Positions 21,176-28,813 of a DNA stretch of 32,326 bases are shown here, in pieces. Location: NCBI GenBank assembly GCA_030680955.1, contig JAUXUB010000037.1, positions 1-32,326 of the forward strand. The letters run 5' to 3'. The translations under genes and the position numbers were made by a program. Under the pieces are notes generated by a model, which saw only the letters and a program-made list of their open reading frames with translations, had not been told where the DNA came from and searched no databases. How positions within the stretch are numbered: position 1 is the stretch's first letter; every line of letters begins with the position of its first letter. The DNA is from a bacterium (GTDB taxonomy: Bacteria; Patescibacteriota; Minisyncoccia; UBA6257; JACOXY01).

Positions 21176-22024
21176 TTTGAAAAGTTGGGCCGCCGTAATG
21201 GAAATAAGAACAATTAAAAAAGCAATCATTTTTTTCTTATGAAATTTTTCTTTTAATAAGACAAGACCTCCCATATAAGTAAGGAGCGGTTGGAGTGTAA
21301 AAATTAAAGTTGTTCGAATGATTCCAAATTTACTATAGCTAATGAAAAACAGAATTGATCCTAGCGTAAGAATAGATCCGGTAAAAAAAATAGCTGCAAA
21401 TGAACGTGGCGAAACTTTCTTAAGTGAATCCGCATACATAAAACCTAAGAAAGGTACAATAATAATTTCGCGGGCAAACTGAAGAGAAATAGGGTGCCAT
21501 ATTGTTAGTATTTGCTTAAATACAGCTGCTTCAATTGGGGCTATTATTAAAACCCAAATAAGAAAAGGCCAAGTTTTCCTTTTGACAAAAGGATGCCCCT
21601 TTTCCCAATGAGACCAGATTACGGCAAGTGATGCTATAAGAGCCGCATAAAGAATTGGTAAGTTTTTATTTTCATCTGGAAAAAAAATAAATGCAGCTAA
21701 TATAATAGGAACATTAGCTAAAAGCGTCACCGTCTGCATCTCTGTTAAAAGGTCATTCTTTAGTGCATGAAAATAAAGTAGGTTTGAGATAAGAATTGTA
21801 ACTGTTGTAAAAATTAAAAGTAGGCCAGCATATCCCTTAAAAAGTTCTATGGTAATTGGAGTGCCGAATGCAAAAAAAGCAATTCCCGCAACAAATAATG
21901 CGGCAAGAAATGAAACTATCGAGAAATTTTTGTAAGTAATCCCTTTGCCACCAAGTAATATTTTATCTGTAATTGCTGCCCCAGAGCTGAGCAGTGCGCC
22001 AATAAATGGAATAAGAAAGTTCAT
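21173..22024 (-). CDS. EamA/DMT-family transporter
   Basis: 283 residues with about ten hydrophobic helices in two halves of five, the drug/metabolite transporter plan. Typical positions are the N-terminal MNFLIPFIGALLSSGAAITDK, the end of the first half (LPILYAALIASLAVIWSHW), and the end of the second half (LQPLLTYMGGLVLLKEKFHKKK, then AFLIVLISITAAQL), including the conserved acidic/basic pair near the last loop (LLKEKFH). The substrate cannot be told; amino acids, nucleosides or other metabolites are possible. It is convergent with the small gene on the left. Confidence 0.85.
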   Translation of the reverse strand: MNFLIPFIGALLSSGAAITDKILLGGKGITYKNFSIVSFLAALFVAGIAFFAFGTPITIELFKGYAGLLLIFTTVTILISNLLYFHALKNDLLTEMQTVTLLANVPIILAAFIFFPDENKNLPILYAALIASLAVIWSHWEKGHPFVKRKTWPFLIWVLIIAPIEAAVFKQILTIWHPISLQFAREIIIVPFLGFMYADSLKKVSPRSFAAIFFTGSILTLGSILFFISYSKFGIIRTTLIFTLQPLLTYMGGLVLLKEKFHKKKMIAFLIVLISITAAQLFK

Positions 22025-22069
22025 AGCAATATTATAGCATGCCTTAGTTTTTTGCCTTGCATTGCTTCA

Positions 22070-22169
22070 CCCCACCACAACAAAAATATTTGTTTTTTTT
22101 GACGTAGCGCTGAAAGCTATATTTGCCTTAAATAAACAAAAGTAAACGTTCGAGGTGGGTTGTGTGGGG
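22070..22169 (+). promoter_or_regulatory. Inverted-repeat region upstream of ileS
   Basis: CCCCA and CACAAC (22070-22081, one bulged C) pair with GTTGTG and TGGGG (22159-22169), 11 bp closing an 80-nt region. AACAAA/TTTGTT and TAGC/GCTA can form inside it. It ends 54 nt before the ileS ATG; a TAGAAT-like -10 lies between. I looked for T-box sequences (GNUG, AGGGTGGNACCGCG) and do not find them. It could also belong to the divergent transporter. Confidence 0.35.
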
Positions 22170-22223
22170 TTCACAAAACCATCTTATTTCTGTAGAATAG
22201 AAATATAACTTTAATTCTAGACT

Positions 22224-25200
22224 ATGTTAAAAAACCTTAAACAATTTGTTCTTCCAGAGGTTGAAGAAAAAATCTTAGCGTATTGGAAGACCAATCAAAT
22301 CTTTGAAAAAACATTAAAATCCCGTGAAAAAGGGGAGAAATTTGTTTTTTATGAAGGCCCACCTTATGCAAATGGCAAGCCAGGAATTCACCATGTTTTA
22401 GCCAGGGTTTATAAGGATATTATATTACGCTACAAAACAATGCGTGGTTATAATGTCCCACGCCGTGCCGGATGGGATACACACGGCCTTCCGATTGAAC
22501 TTGAAGCAGAAAAACAGCTTGGTATAAAATCTAAAAAAGAAATAGAAAAATTTGGCTTAGCGCTTTTTAATCAAAAGGCAAGAGAATCAATTTGGGTTTA
22601 CAAAGACGAATGGGAGAAAATAACCGAGCGAATCGGTTACTGGTTGGATCTTAAAAATGCTTACGTAACATACGAAAATTATTATATAGAATCTTTGTGG
22701 TGGATTTTATCAGAAATTTCAAAAAAGGGATTACTTAAAAGAGATTATAAAGTTGTTCCTTATTGTCCTAGATGTCAGACGGTTCTTGCTAGTCATGAAT
22801 TGGCTCAACCTGGCGTCTATAAAAGAGTGAAAGATCCATCTATCTTTGTAAAATTCAAAATTAAAAATGCAAAATTAAAAATTCATGAATATTTATTGGT
22901 CTGGACTACGACTCCATGGACGCTTCCGGCAAACGTAGCGGTTGCAGTTAATACAAAATTTACATATACAAAATATTCTGTAAAAAATAGCGGCACTAAA
23001 GGAAGTAAGGTTGAGTATTACTGGTCGCTTAACGCTCCGCCACCACAGGATGGTTATGTAATTGAAGCTATTGAAAAGATTTCTGGCAAGAAACTCATCG
23101 GCCTTCAATATGAACCCCTTTTTGTAAATTCAGAATTCAGAATTCAGAATTCAGAATTTTTTAAGGTTTACGGCGCAGATTTTGTCTCTGGTGAAGACGG
23201 AACTGGCTTTGTTCATATTGCGCCCGCCTACGGTGTAGATGATTTTAATTTAATTAAATCAGTCGTTCCAGATTTTTCTTATAAGGATATTCCTATAACA
23301 ATAGATGATGATGGAAAAGTTTTGGCAGGATACCCAGGAGAATTTAAATTTGTAAAAAGTGCGGATAATGACATAATTGCAGACTTAGAAAGCCGCGGTC
23401 TTATGTATAAGTCTGAAGTACAAGAACATGAATATCCATTTTGTTGGCGATGCTCTGCTCCTCTTTTATATTTTGCTCGCTCCGCTTGGTTTATTGAAGT
23501 TTCAAAACTTAGAGCAAAACTAGTTGCGGCAAATAAAAAAATCGCCTGGGTTCCAAATCATATTCAAGAGGGTCGCTTTGGAGAATGGATTAAAGAAGCA
23601 AAAGATTGGGCAATTTCAAGGCAACGTTTTTGGGGAGCGCCACTCCCTATTTGGGTTTGTGAAAAATGTGAAAAAGAACATGTGGTGCAGAGTTTGTCAG
23701 ATTTAGATCGTTTAGATTATCAGAAAAATACTTTTTTCCTTTTACGACACACGGAAGCCGAACATATTCTAAGCGGAGTTATAGCTTCGGGATCTGTTGG
23801 TAAAAAGGTTTCTCTTACTAAAAAAGGCCAAAAAGATGCGCAAGAACTCGCCAATCAAATAAAGAAGAAAAATCCTAATATAATTTATTCCTCACCATAT
23901 AAGCGTACACTTGATTTGGCAAAAATCATTTCGAAATCGACTGGTGCAAAAATAATAATAGATAAGCGTCTTGAAGAAATCAACTGTGGTAATTTTAATG
24001 GTCGTCAAGTTGATGAGTATTGGAAATTTTTTCTAGAACAAAAAGAAAGGTTTACAGAGGCTCCTTTGGGGGGTGAAAATCTTACAGATGTAAAGAATAG
24101 GATGTTTAATTTTGTGCGTGAGATAAATCAAAAGCATCAAAAAGAAAATATTTTGATTATTAGCCATGCAGATCCTCTTTGGGTATTAGAAGGTGCGATG
24201 AAGAATTTAACAAACGAAGAAATATTTTCTTTGGATGTTATTAAGCTTGGTGAATTACGAGAAGTTCAATTGCATAACTGGCCATACAACAAAGATGCGC
24301 AAATCGATCTCCATCGTCCTTTTATTGATGAAGTAGTTTTGAGGTGCAAGTCTTGCAAGGGAAAGATGGCGAGAATAAAAGAAGTTGCCGATGTTTGGTT
24401 TGATTCAGGTGCCATGCCGTTCGCTTCTGCGCATTACCCATTTGCTATAGAGAAGAAATTCCAAAAGGATAATCAATTAGTTAAGGATGATGCCAGATTG
24501 AAATTAGAAGCATTTCCATTTCCAGCAGATTTCATTTGTGAAGCAATAGATCAAACTCGTGGTTGGTTTTATACTCTCCTTGCGGTTTCAACACTTTTGG
24601 GTTATAAAGAGCCACCATATAAAAATGTAATCTGTCTTGGATTAATTAATGATAAGTTTGGGCAAAAAATGTCTAAATCACGTGGCAATGTTCTAGATCC
24701 TTGGGAGGTAATTCAAAAATATGGAGTAGATGCTGTCCGTTGGTATTTCTATACGGTAAATCCTGCAGGTGAGACAAAGAATTTTGACGAAGTTGATCTT
24801 AAGAAAGTATTAAATAGAGTTTTTAATATCGTTTATAACTCATATGTTTTTTATGATATGTATGCGGATAAAAAGTCAAAAGTCAAAAGTCAAAAGTCAG
24901 CGCTAAGCGCGCTTGATCTCTGGATACTCGCAAGTCTAAATAAAACAATCGAGCAGGCAACAGCTGAACTGCAAAAATATGAGGTAGGGAACGCTGCAAA
25001 AGCTATAGAAGAGCTAATTGATAATTTGTCGCGTTGGTACATTCGCAGGTCTCGTCGACGGTTGCAAAAGCCAGAAGATATGGCAGATTATGAGGCATGC
25101 TCCACAACTTTGGGATTTGTTATATCAGAGATAACTAAGCTTATGGCTCCGTTTGCTCCTTTTTTCTCCGAAGCCCTCTACCTTTCACTGAATATAGAAT

Positions 25201-25811
25201 CTAGAAATTTGAATTTAGCATCAAAAATTCCAAATTCCAAATTCCAAATTCCAAATTCTGTGCATTTGGAAGATTGGCCAGAAGTAAATAAGAAATTCAT
25301 TGATGATAAGTTAATTGCAGACATGACATGGGTGCGTAATATTGCAACGCTTGCTCTTGCAAAGCGAGCAGAAGTTGGAATTAAAGTAAGGCAACCACTC
25401 GCTTCTCTTAAATTCAGAATTCAGAATTCAGAATTTAGAATTAGCAAGGAGTTGCTACAGATTTTAAAAGATGAAATTAATATTAAGGAAATTATTTACG
25501 ACTCTAAAATTAAAGAAGAAGTTGAGTTAGATACTATTATTACCCCAGTACTTCGAGAGGAGGGAATAGTGAGAGAGTTTGCTAGACTAGTTCAAGAACT
25601 TAGGCAGAAGGCAGAAATGCAACCAAAGGATAAAGTGGAATTATATATAGACACGCCAGAGTTTGCAGAAATTTTGGAGCGGAGCGAAACAGAGCTCAAG
25701 AAACAAGTTGGCGCTGCAAAAATTAATTTTAAACGGGCAGAGAAATTAAATATCGAAATTGAGACAAAAATTGAAGACCATAATTTATGGGTCGGGCTAA
25801 AAAAAGCATAA
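22224..25811 (+). CDS. ileS: Isoleucyl-tRNA synthetase with inserted histidine-phosphatase domain
   Basis: 1195 residues. IleRS parts: PPYANGKPGIHHVLARVYKD (HIGH region in the GxHH form of one IleRS subtype), the CP1 editing domain (VWTTTPWTLPANVAVAVN, GTGFVHIAPAYG), DWAISRQRFWGAPLPIW, WFDSG (725-729), KMSKS (815-819) and a C-terminal anticodon domain. Between the GS/DL loop after a CxxC knuckle and DLHRPFIDE (695), residues about 500-693 form a histidine-phosphatase fold: LLRHTEAE (Arg508, His509), LTKKGQKDAQELANQI, IIYSSPYKRTLDLAK, PLGGENL and IISHADPLW. All catalytic residues of that family appear present. Four 7-nt repeat tracts encode short inserts. Editing domain and synthetase motifs look intact. 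Confidence 0.95.
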   Translation: MLKNLKQFVLPEVEEKILAYWKTNQIFEKTLKSREKGEKFVFYEGPPYANGKPGIHHVLARVYKDIILRYKTMRGYNVPRRAGWDTHGLPIELEAEKQLGIKSKKEIEKFGLALFNQKARESIWVYKDEWEKITERIGYWLDLKNAYVTYENYYIESLWWILSEISKKGLLKRDYKVVPYCPRCQTVLASHELAQPGVYKRVKDPSIFVKFKIKNAKLKIHEYLLVWTTTPWTLPANVAVAVNTKFTYTKYSVKNSGTKGSKVEYYWSLNAPPPQDGYVIEAIEKISGKKLIGLQYEPLFVNSEFRIQNSEFFKVYGADFVSGEDGTGFVHIAPAYGVDDFNLIKSVVPDFSYKDIPITIDDDGKVLAGYPGEFKFVKSADNDIIADLESRGLMYKSEVQEHEYPFCWRCSAPLLYFARSAWFIEVSKLRAKLVAANKKIAWVPNHIQEGRFGEWIKEAKDWAISRQRFWGAPLPIWVCEKCEKEHVVQSLSDLDRLDYQKNTFFLLRHTEAEHILSGVIASGSVGKKVSLTKKGQKDAQELANQIKKKNPNIIYSSPYKRTLDLAKIISKSTGAKIIIDKRLEEINCGNFNGRQVDEYWKFFLEQKERFTEAPLGGENLTDVKNRMFNFVREINQKHQKENILIISHADPLWVLEGAMKNLTNEEIFSLDVIKLGELREVQLHNWPYNKDAQIDLHRPFIDEVVLRCKSCKGKMARIKEVADVWFDSGAMPFASAHYPFAIEKKFQKDNQLVKDDARLKLEAFPFPADFICEAIDQTRGWFYTLLAVSTLLGYKEPPYKNVICLGLINDKFGQKMSKSRGNVLDPWEVIQKYGVDAVRWYFYTVNPAGETKNFDEVDLKKVLNRVFNIVYNSYVFYDMYADKKSKVKSQKSALSALDLWILASLNKTIEQATAELQKYEVGNAAKAIEELIDNLSRWYIRRSRRRLQKPEDMADYEACSTTLGFVISEITKLMAPFAPFFSEALYLSLNIESRNLNLASKIPNSKFQIPNSVHLEDWPEVNKKFIDDKLIADMTWVRNIATLALAKRAEVGIKVRQPLASLKFRIQNSEFRISKELLQILKDEINIKEIIYDSKIKEEVELDTIITPVLREEGIVREFARLVQELRQKAEMQPKDKVELYIDTPEFAEILERSETELKKQVGAAKINFKRAEKLNIEIETKIEDHNLWVGLKKA
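23129..23158 (+). repeat. 7-nt tandem repeat (TTCAGAA)n inside ileS, first tract
   Basis: Four copies of TTCAGAA encode a short NSEFRIQNSEF-like peptide inside the editing domain. Confidence 0.85.
24871..24899 (+). repeat. 7-nt tandem repeat (AAAAGTC)n inside ileS
   Basis: Four copies of AAAAGTC, the same unit as in argS, at the junction of catalytic and anticodon-binding domains. Confidence 0.85.
25226..25257 (+). repeat. 7-nt tandem repeat (AAATTCC)n inside ileS
   Basis: Four copies of AAATTCC plus a partial copy, encoding a PNSKFQIPNS-type peptide in the anticodon-binding domain. Confidence 0.85.
25411..25437 (+). repeat. 7-nt tandem repeat (TTCAGAA)n inside ileS, second tract
   Basis: Three copies of the TTCAGAA unit again, encoding FRIQNSEFRI near the C-terminus. 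Confidence 0.85.
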
Positions 25812-25838
25812 AGATTTTTAAGTTATTATGGAATAAGT

Positions 25839-25844
25839 TATAAT
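25839..25844 (+). promoter_or_regulatory. -10 box (TATAAT) 6 nt before ATG of the TrmB-type gene
   Basis: TATAAT ends 6 nt before ATG 25851. There is no SD and no clear -35. This is another probable leaderless start. Confidence 0.5.
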
Positions 25845-25850
25845 ATATCT

Positions 25851-26612
25851 ATGTTAGAAGAACTCAAAAAAATAGGATTATCAGAGAACGAAGCCAAGGT
25901 CTATTTGGTATTATTAGAGATAGGTAGTGCAACTGCAGATGAAATTGCCAAAAAAGCTGGAGTAAAGCGACCAACTACTTATGTGCAACTTGAAGACCTC
26001 ATGAATAAAGGTTTAGTTTCGAGTTTTGAAAAAATAGTTAAAAAAGGTGGAGCAGAAAAAACTTTCTTCCGTGCTGAAGACCCAGACCATTTGCAAAAAT
26101 TGGTTGAGACCGAAAATAAAAAAGCTAAGGAGAGAATGCTAGTCTTAGAGAAAAGTTTGCCAGAACTTGGTAGACTATTTCAGTTTGCAGGGTCTCGGCC
26201 TAAGGTTAGATTTTTTGAAGGGAAAGAGGGATTGCAAACGATGCAAGATGAAGCTTTTAAGATGAAAGATAAACATATAATATCAATTGTCGATTTTGAC
26301 GGTATTATAAAAATTTTCCCAGATCATCCAGAAAAGCATACTCCAATCCGCGTGCAAAAAGGTATTCAATCAAAAGTCATTTATACTAGTGTGAATGGCG
26401 ATATTTTAGGACGCGAAAATAAAGCAATGTTACGTGAAACAAGATTCATTTCCCCTGATCAATTTCCTTTTACGTGTGATTTGGCAATTTACGATCATAT
26501 TTTGAGTATCTCAGCACTTCGTGAAAAATCGGTAGGAGTTTTAATAGAGGATAAGGATATTTCAAATTCGATGCGAGCATTGTTCAAGCTTTTGTGGGAA
26601 AAACTAAGTTAG
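25851..26612 (+). CDS. TrmB-family transcriptional regulator
   Basis: 253 residues. The N-terminal winged helix (LKKIGLSENEAKVYLVLLEIG, ATADEIAKKAGVKRPTTYVQLEDLMNKGLV) is the hallmark of TrmB-like regulators. A helical linker (KLVETENKKAKERMLVLEKSL) follows, then a C-terminal domain (PKVRFFEGKEGLQTMQDEAF, DLAIYDHILSISALREKSVGVLIED), which in relatives senses small molecules such as sugars. The target is unknown. It begins 39 bp after ileS but has its own -10 box and a terminator, so it is probably a separate unit. Confidence 0.88.
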   Translation: MLEELKKIGLSENEAKVYLVLLEIGSATADEIAKKAGVKRPTTYVQLEDLMNKGLVSSFEKIVKKGGAEKTFFRAEDPDHLQKLVETENKKAKERMLVLEKSLPELGRLFQFAGSRPKVRFFEGKEGLQTMQDEAFKMKDKHIISIVDFDGIIKIFPDHPEKHTPIRVQKGIQSKVIYTSVNGDILGRENKAMLRETRFISPDQFPFTCDLAIYDHILSISALREKSVGVLIEDKDISNSMRALFKLLWEKLS

Positions 26613-26625
26613 TCAAAAAAAACAA

Positions 26626-26652
26626 GGGGACTACACTTTGTAGCCCCCTTTT
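26626..26652. terminator. Terminator shared by the TrmB-type gene and the minus-strand small-ORF unit
   Basis: GGGGACTACA-ctt-TGTAGCCCCC (one mismatch) followed by TTTT on the plus strand, with an A-run before it that serves the minus strand. Confidence 0.85.
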
Positions 26653-26671
26653 GAGTCAAAACAGAGATTAT

Positions 26672-26800
26672 CTATCGTTTTCGAACGATTCTTTTCTGTT
26701 TGAGCGCATTTCGAGAAGAAGACATCTGCTTTTCAATGAATTTTACTTCACTTGCCTTCGTTAGATTCCTGATCCACCATATTTCATATGGCACCTCCTT
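26672..26800 (-). other. SD-led small reading frame(s), start and frame unresolved
   Basis: On the minus strand AAGGAGG lies 6 nt before ATG 26787, an ideal translation start, and that ATG overlaps the TGA of the upstream 36-codon gene. The frame from this ATG closes after only eight codons (MKYGGSGI). The next frame stays open for 38 codons (RNLTKASEVKFIEKQMSSSR onward) to a stop at 26672 but lacks a good start. It is either a short leader peptide, a frameshifted gene, or a GTG start overlapping the SD. Confidence 0.3.
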
Positions 26801-26894
26801 GATGTTTCTTAAAGATGGATATTGGCCGGTTGACCTCTGGTTTATGTCTCGTATTTTCCACAGCATCCATGCTGGGGAGCCTGATACTAAACAT
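26784..26894 (-). CDS. 36-residue peptide, first ORF of a small minus-strand unit
   Basis: The protein starts MFSIRLPSMDAVENTRHK and ends KKHQGGAI; polar and basic. It lies 12 nt after the predicted transcription start of a consensus promoter. The SD is weak (GATGGG). Its stop TGA overlaps the ATG of the next, strongly SD-led frame. It is reported because promoter, coupling and terminator all agree; function unknown. Confidence 0.45.
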   Translation of the reverse strand: MFSIRLPSMDAVENTRHKPEVNRPISIFKKHQGGAI

Positions 26895-26912
26895 TAACCC
26901 ATCTTTGCAGTA

Positions 26913-26941
26913 ATTGTAGCATATTATTAAGAAATAGTCAA
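26913..26941 (-). promoter_or_regulatory. Consensus promoter TTGACT-17-TACAAT
   Basis: On the minus strand, TTGACT (26941-26936), a 17-nt spacer ending in TGC (extended -10) and TACAAT (26918-26913). Confidence 0.75.
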
Positions 26942-27028
26942 ATTTATCACAAAACAGTCTATTGAAATTGACATATTTCTGTGTTTTAAGATTGAAGAAA
27001 TGAGTAGAAAAAATGTGGTGAATGCTTA

Positions 27029-27052
27029 CTAAAAAGCCCATTTTATGGGCTT
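27029..27052 (-). terminator. Minus-strand terminator-like hairpin
   Basis: On the minus strand AAGCCCA-TAAAA-TGGGCTT is followed by TTTT. I see no gene on the minus strand that it would end, so an antisense transcript from the RNA region is possible. Confidence 0.55.
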
Positions 27053-27065
27053 CTGTCATAGGTAC

Positions 27066-27094
27066 TTGACAAAAATCAATTTATCGAGTATAAT
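27066..27094 (+). promoter_or_regulatory. Perfect consensus promoter TTGACA-17-TATAAT
   Basis: TTGACA (27066-27071), exactly 17 nt, TATAAT (27089-27094). Predicted start about 27101. It is the best sigma70-type promoter in the window, and no protein gene follows for more than 1 kb. Confidence 0.9.
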
Positions 27095-27100
27095 GGCGGC

Positions 27101-27790
27101 AGGTTAGAATGAAATCTTGACTGTGGGGCTTCAAGATCCCATATAAGGAGCTGAAGATACAGATTGACCGTAACCACAAAATAACAGGTCTAAGTATAGT
27201 CGCTCCATTGCCTTGCCGTAGCATATTTGCGAAGGCAGGCGCCTCCTCTAAGGAGGCCAGTACTAGCAAAACCAATTATTGAACTTTGTGGTAGTGGCCT
27301 CTTTAGTGGGATGGAAAGCTCTTTTAAATTAAATAAAATCATCTGTACAGGAATTAGAGATTAACCAACGATCAACCACCGATAACCAATAACGCGATAC
27401 AAACTCAGAAAAGAGTTTCAGGTCGTTAGTTGTAAGTTGTAGGTCATAAGTTGTATGTTAATTCCCAATTTCTGTACAGATGGTCGCGCGTAGCCATCCA
27501 GGTACGGGGTCACGGAGTAACCCCTCCGTGTTCAGCAAAGGCTGTGTCCGTGGAATGGCCACCCGGATACAGATTCTGAGGCGATTCGCTGCCAAGCTAT
27601 GTCGTTCAGGACGACGTGGTTTGCTCACACCAAAGCCCTTGGTGTGATGGGGTCCTTCTTATTAAAGATAAGGAGGATTCAAAGCGGACGAGCAGGATTT
27701 ATCGGGCCAGTCGACTGAGGCTAAGAACCTCCGATAAGGGCTCAAATCCTTCCTGCTCCCAGGTACCTGACCTGGACTGCGCGCGACGTT
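27101..27790 (+). ncRNA. Candidate large structured non-coding RNA
   Basis: About 690 nt with helices along its whole length. (1) ATCCCA/TGGGAT plus TAAGGAG/CTCTTTA (27136-27312) closes a domain with ACCACAAA/TTTGTGGT and a GCCTCCT/AGGAGGC hairpin inside. (2) CATCTGTACAG/CTGTACAGATG (27340-27482) closes a long repeat-built hairpin. (3) CACGGAG/CTCCGTG (27511-27530). (4) CTGTGTCCG/CGGATACAG (27542-27572). (5) CACACCAA/TTGGTGTG (27626-27646). (6) TCCTTCTTAT/ATAAGGAGGA (27653-27677). (7) A three-way junction closed by GAGCAGGA/TCCTGCTC (27690-27758). (8) CCAGGT/ACCTGG (27759-27775). All reading frames are short. I do not recognise RNase P RNA, SRP RNA, 6S or tmRNA signatures. The 3' end is uncertain and the transcript may continue to about 28540. 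Confidence 0.5.
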
Positions 27791-27832
27791 TTTTTGGGAA
27801 AGGTTTTTACGTCGATTAAAAACCTACCACCA

Positions 27833-28130
27833 CCAAGAGAGGCGAACACCTGCAACAAGGGTGCGCCTCTCTTGGATTCAAAAAAAGTTGTACCGTTTAG
27901 TGGGTTTCCCGGAGAAAGAATTCAAATTAGCCCGAGGGATCAGTATGACACTATTTCCCAGCTTCTGTGGTTCGTGTCGACCCTCGGGCCTCTTTCAAAG
28001 TTCATATATAAAATGTGGTAGTCTACGCCAAGGCTATGTCATACCGGTGGATTTTGAAAGGGAAGACATGGGGTTTTCTCTTTGCACATAAAAAATTGAC
28101 GCTCTACCAACTAAAGGTAGCCTACGCTAA
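27833..28130 (+). ncRNA. Structured region upstream of the small charged ORF (leader or ncRNA continuation)
   Basis: CCAAGAGAGGCG (27833-27844) pairs perfectly with CGCCTCTCTTGG (27864-27875), with CACC/GGGTG inside. GCCCGAGGG (27930-27938) pairs with CCCTCGGGC (27981-27989), with GACAC/GTGTC inside. CTACC/GGTAG (28104-28120) and GTAGC/GCTAC (28117-28138) follow. No T-run follows the strong hairpins, so they are not simple terminators. It may be the 5' leader of the ORF at 28193 or part of the upstream RNA. Confidence 0.45.
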
Positions 28131-28192
28131 ATAAGCTACGGTGAACCAAAACCCGCCTACGTCGAGACTTCGGCGAGGCAATGGAGGACGAG

Positions 28193-28483
28193 ATGCAGAA
28201 GACGAATGTTGAGCTCGCTCGCGAGCAGGGATGCACGGCGCGGCAGATTTCGAAGTCACGTCGACGTGGCTTGATCATGAAAATCATGAGGGTCGTAGGC
28301 AGGCGTAATGAAAGGGAAGCTGTGAAGTTTACGGCTCCTGCGCCACACCTCGATGAGCGTAGTCATCTCGCTCAAAAGCGTTCTCGCGCGGAGCGAGAGC
28401 GTGTCGAGCGGGCGCTCGCCGCGGCGGAGAAAGCCTCTGAAGCGAAGGGCGACGCGGAGGTGGCTGATTCATCGGCTAGCTAA
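28193..28483 (+). CDS. Small, highly charged Arg/Ala/Glu-rich protein of unknown function
   Basis: 96 residues from ATG 28193, preceded by GGAGG at 5 nt; an earlier in-frame ATG at 28181 lies before that SD and is less likely. The N-terminus (NVELAREQGCTARQISKSRRRG) could be a small helix-turn-helix. The C-terminal half (RSRAERERVERALAAAEKASEA) should be a long charged helix. Codon usage is GC-rich (many CGN, GCG, GAG), unlike the AT-rich neighbours, suggesting transfer or an origin from structured GC-rich DNA. A strong hairpin follows 17 bp after the stop. Confidence 0.55.
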   Translation: MQKTNVELAREQGCTARQISKSRRRGLIMKIMRVVGRRNEREAVKFTAPAPHLDERSHLAQKRSRAERERVERALAAAEKASEAKGDAEVADSSAS

Positions 28484-28500
28484 CGCACCACAACACAATC

Positions 28501-28527
28501 GGAGAGGTGAGCCTCGCTCACCTCTCC
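28501..28527 (+). terminator. Strong hairpin after the charged ORF
   Basis: GGAGAGGTGAGC-ctc-GCTCACCTCTCC, twelve perfect pairs. The T-rich tract (TTTTATTTTT) comes only 10 nt later, after the 5' arm of another hairpin, so it is a likely but not canonical terminator. Confidence 0.55.
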
Positions 28528-28813
28528 CTCTATCCAGTTTTATTTTTAACATGGGCTGCAAAAGTGGATCTGGATAGAGGGAGATGATTGAGTATGAATG
28601 ATAAATGTTTCAAATAGAAAGGGGGTGGATTGGTGAAGTATTATGTCCATCGTGGCGTAGTTTACTTCTCGCGTCGAGCCTATCTTCAGGCTCGAGACGG
28701 GGAGTAAACTGCCCCCAACAATTTGAAGGTTTTGTGGCGAACACCAGAAAGGTATTCTTCGGAATACCATCGCCACTCTTTTAAAGTCCGTATTTAAATG
28801 TGAACTTTGAAAG
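28526..28813 (+). ncRNA. Candidate structured RNA, about 290 nt
   Basis: Successive stable hairpins: CCCTCTATCCAG/CTGGATAGAGGG (28526-28581, perfect 12 bp); a long hairpin at 28659-28710 (AGTTTACT/AGTAAACT at the base, GAGCCT/AGGCTC at the tip) enclosed by GGGGG/CCCCC; GTGGCGA/TCGCCAC (28734-28776) containing GGTATTC-TTCG-GAATACC with a UUCG tetraloop; CTTTTAAAGT/ACTTTGAAAG (28778-28813). No coding frame with family-like content. No clear promoter of its own was found. Confidence 0.45.

Noticed and set aside
22070-22223. T-box riboswitch before ileS
   Set aside because: No T-box antiterminator consensus or Stem I motifs; only a simple inverted repeat is present.
27506-27530. Possible H-type pseudoknot (GGGGT/ACCCC interleaved with CACGGA/TCCGTG)
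   Set aside because: Connecting loops of 0 nt make it sterically impossible; the two helices are alternatives, and the 7-bp CACGGAG/CTCCGTG hairpin is simpler.
27690-27761. tRNA-like fold (AGCAGGA/TCCTGCT stem, CTAAGAA loop, CCA-like end)
   Set aside because: The anticodon-like loop fits, but the T-arm cannot form with a 7-nt loop next to the acceptor and the D-arm is poor. Better explained as a three-way junction in a larger RNA.
28101-28112. GCTCTACCAACT, the reverse complement of a tRNA D-arm
   Set aside because: No acceptor, anticodon or T-arm around it on the minus strand; it also forms a local CTACC/GGTAG hairpin.
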